In this document: positions 5,083-5,885 of the stretch, piece by piece
Numbering within the stretch: position 1 is the stretch's first letter
Layout: every line of letters begins with the position of its first letter
DNA from: Syntrophobacterales bacterium
GTDB taxonomy: Bacteria; Desulfobacterota; Syntrophorhabdia; Syntrophorhabdales; WCHB1-27
Assembly (NCBI GenBank): GCA_017881765.1
Contig: JADGQN010000315.1
Span: 1-5,885 of the forward strand
Length of the DNA: 5,885 nt
Direction: 5' to 3'
The notes under the pieces: generated by a model
The model's input: only the letters and a program-made list of their open reading frames with translations
Databases searched by the model: none
What the model was told of the DNA's origin: nothing
Program-made: the position numbers and the translations under genes

Positions 5083-5619
5083 ATGTCCAGGCACAACAAA
5101 CGAAAGCATAGCATCCCACTCGAATCCCCCCCGCCCTCAGATTCTGCTGTTCTCAACGGCGCAGATAGTAAGACGCCCTTACTCCTGCGCGAGGCGTTCA
5201 AGTCGATATTTGAAAAAGCACTCGCTGTCGCAAAGAGCGAACTGCATACTACCGGACGGATAGGCGCTACGGCTCTCTTCGTTTATGGAAGGGCTCCCGA
5301 AGGTAGTCTGAACGAGAACACAACGCACGTCTCGCTCAACTACAAGGACGAGTTTCACAAAGAGGCAGTGCGGAGGAAGATACACGAGAAAGCGGTGGCA
5401 GAGAACGCTTCGGCTGTGGTGCTCCTCGTGCCTGCGCTTCCAGATCGGGAAAGCGCGTTCTTGATCTCAGGAGCGATGTCCGGCCTAACCGCACACGCTT
5501 CTGTAACCTACATCCTTGACAAAGCAACCAAGACCTTCAGTTTTTCGGAGTTGGTGTGGCGTGACGAACCGATTAAAGACTTCTTTTTTGAAGGGCTTTT
5601 AGTGCGGGCAACACCTTAG
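5083..5619 (+). CDS. Protein of unknown function, downstream of the IHF-like gene
   Basis: I do not recognise this protein. It has 178 aa from the ATG at 5083; a GTG at 5074 would add three residues (181 aa), and neither start has a clear ribosome site. The first 30 or so residues are basic, Pro/Ser-rich and probably disordered. A helix with a KSIFEKALAVAKSEL pattern follows, then alternating strands (for example ATALFVYGR and AVVLLVPALP) and a helix DEFHKEAVRRKIHEKAVAEN. The C-terminal third is strand-rich (SVTYILDKATKTFSFSELVW). There is no signal peptide or membrane span. Overall it looks like a compact soluble alpha/beta domain. Close linkage to the IHF-like gene suggests co-expression but not a function. 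Confidence 0.75.
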   Translation: MSRHNKRKHSIPLESPPPSDSAVLNGADSKTPLLLREAFKSIFEKALAVAKSELHTTGRIGATALFVYGRAPEGSLNENTTHVSLNYKDEFHKEAVRRKIHEKAVAENASAVVLLVPALPDRESAFLISGAMSGLTAHASVTYILDKATKTFSFSELVWRDEPIKDFFFEGLLVRATP

Positions 5620-5687
5620 GTCAGTGTATCCCGTAGAGTGTCTGACATTGGCACAAAGACTGGAGGAGTCCGTTAGGGAGGGTGAGT

Positions 5688-5885
5688 ATGGATGTATGGG
5701 AACTTGGTAGTTATGCATGGGAACTTGCCATTTTGCGCATCGTCGATGCTCTGCAATACACCAAGGAGATGGTGACTACTACGGATATCTACGAAGCCCT
5801 TGAGCAAGGCACGTTCAAAGAGTTGACCGAGCAGGATCTGAGAAAACCTCCCGAGTGGGGAGGCAAGCCCGCTTACCAGTACATG
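5688..5885 (+). CDS. Start of a gene cut by the window edge; possible winged-helix protein
   Basis: An open frame starts at the ATG at 5688 and runs off the right end after 66 codons. GGGAGG (5677-5682) ends 5 nt upstream, a good ribosome site. The visible part is acidic, rich in aromatic residues and mostly helical (WELGSYAWELAILRIVDAL). It continues with MVTTTDIYEALE and LTEQDLRKPPEWGGKPAYQY. The run of a helix, a TDIY-type helix, a threonine-glutamate loop and a GKPAYQ segment recalls N-terminal winged-helix domains such as Mrr_N, where this part precedes the recognition helix. That match is from memory of the pattern and is weak. The missing remainder would settle it. The frame is well supported by its start signals and sensible composition. 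Confidence 0.6.
   Translation, partial: MDVWELGSYAWELAILRIVDALQYTKEMVTTTDIYEALEQGTFKELTEQDLRKPPEWGGKPAYQYM

Overview
The window looks like chromosomal DNA from an anaerobic, probably Desulfobacterota-type (syntroph or sulfate-reducer-like) bacterium. I infer this from a branched-chain-amino-acid-type ABC transporter set directly followed by an acyl-CoA synthetase, fairly high GC with strong GGAGG-type ribosome sites, and a repeat-rich spacer inside an operon. The genus cannot be fixed from the sequence alone. Every convincing gene is on the + strand.

Region 1 (1-3386) is an uptake-and-activation operon. The likely C-terminal tail of an upstream gene (probably the permease) is followed by two ATPases of the LivG and LivF type. 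After a 6-nt gap comes an ANL-superfamily acyl-CoA ligase with all its key motifs. The genes suggest ATP-driven import of a carboxylic acid (an aromatic, fatty or branched-chain acid) and its immediate conversion to the CoA thioester. livG and livF normally sit close together, but here they are 198 bp apart. The spacer holds a perfect palindrome over the livG stop codon, a 46-nt C-free purine/T tract with duplicated hexamers, four AAACACT-like heptamers, and a 9-bp stem that would close over the livF ribosome site and start codon.

Region 2 (3387-3980) is about 594 bp with no convincing gene. It starts with a possible stem-loop around the ligase stop codon and holds one candidate sigma-70 promoter with a perfect TATAAT. 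It appears to be the boundary between the catabolic operon and a different kind of neighbourhood.

Region 3 (3981-5885) holds small co-directional genes: a 93-aa predicted exported protein, a 74-aa ribbon-helix-helix-like DNA-binding protein, a 33-aa tryptophan-rich membrane peptide overlapping it by ATGA, an IHF-alpha-like DNA-bending protein, a 178-181-aa protein of unknown function, and the first 66 codons of a gene cut by the window edge. Between the membrane peptide and the IHF-like gene lies a 124-nt leader with two mutually exclusive hairpins. The mix of small DNA-binding proteins and tiny exported or membrane proteins away from housekeeping partners suggests an accessory (island, plasmid- or phage-derived) module. 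No integrase, relaxase or att site is visible, so that remains inference.
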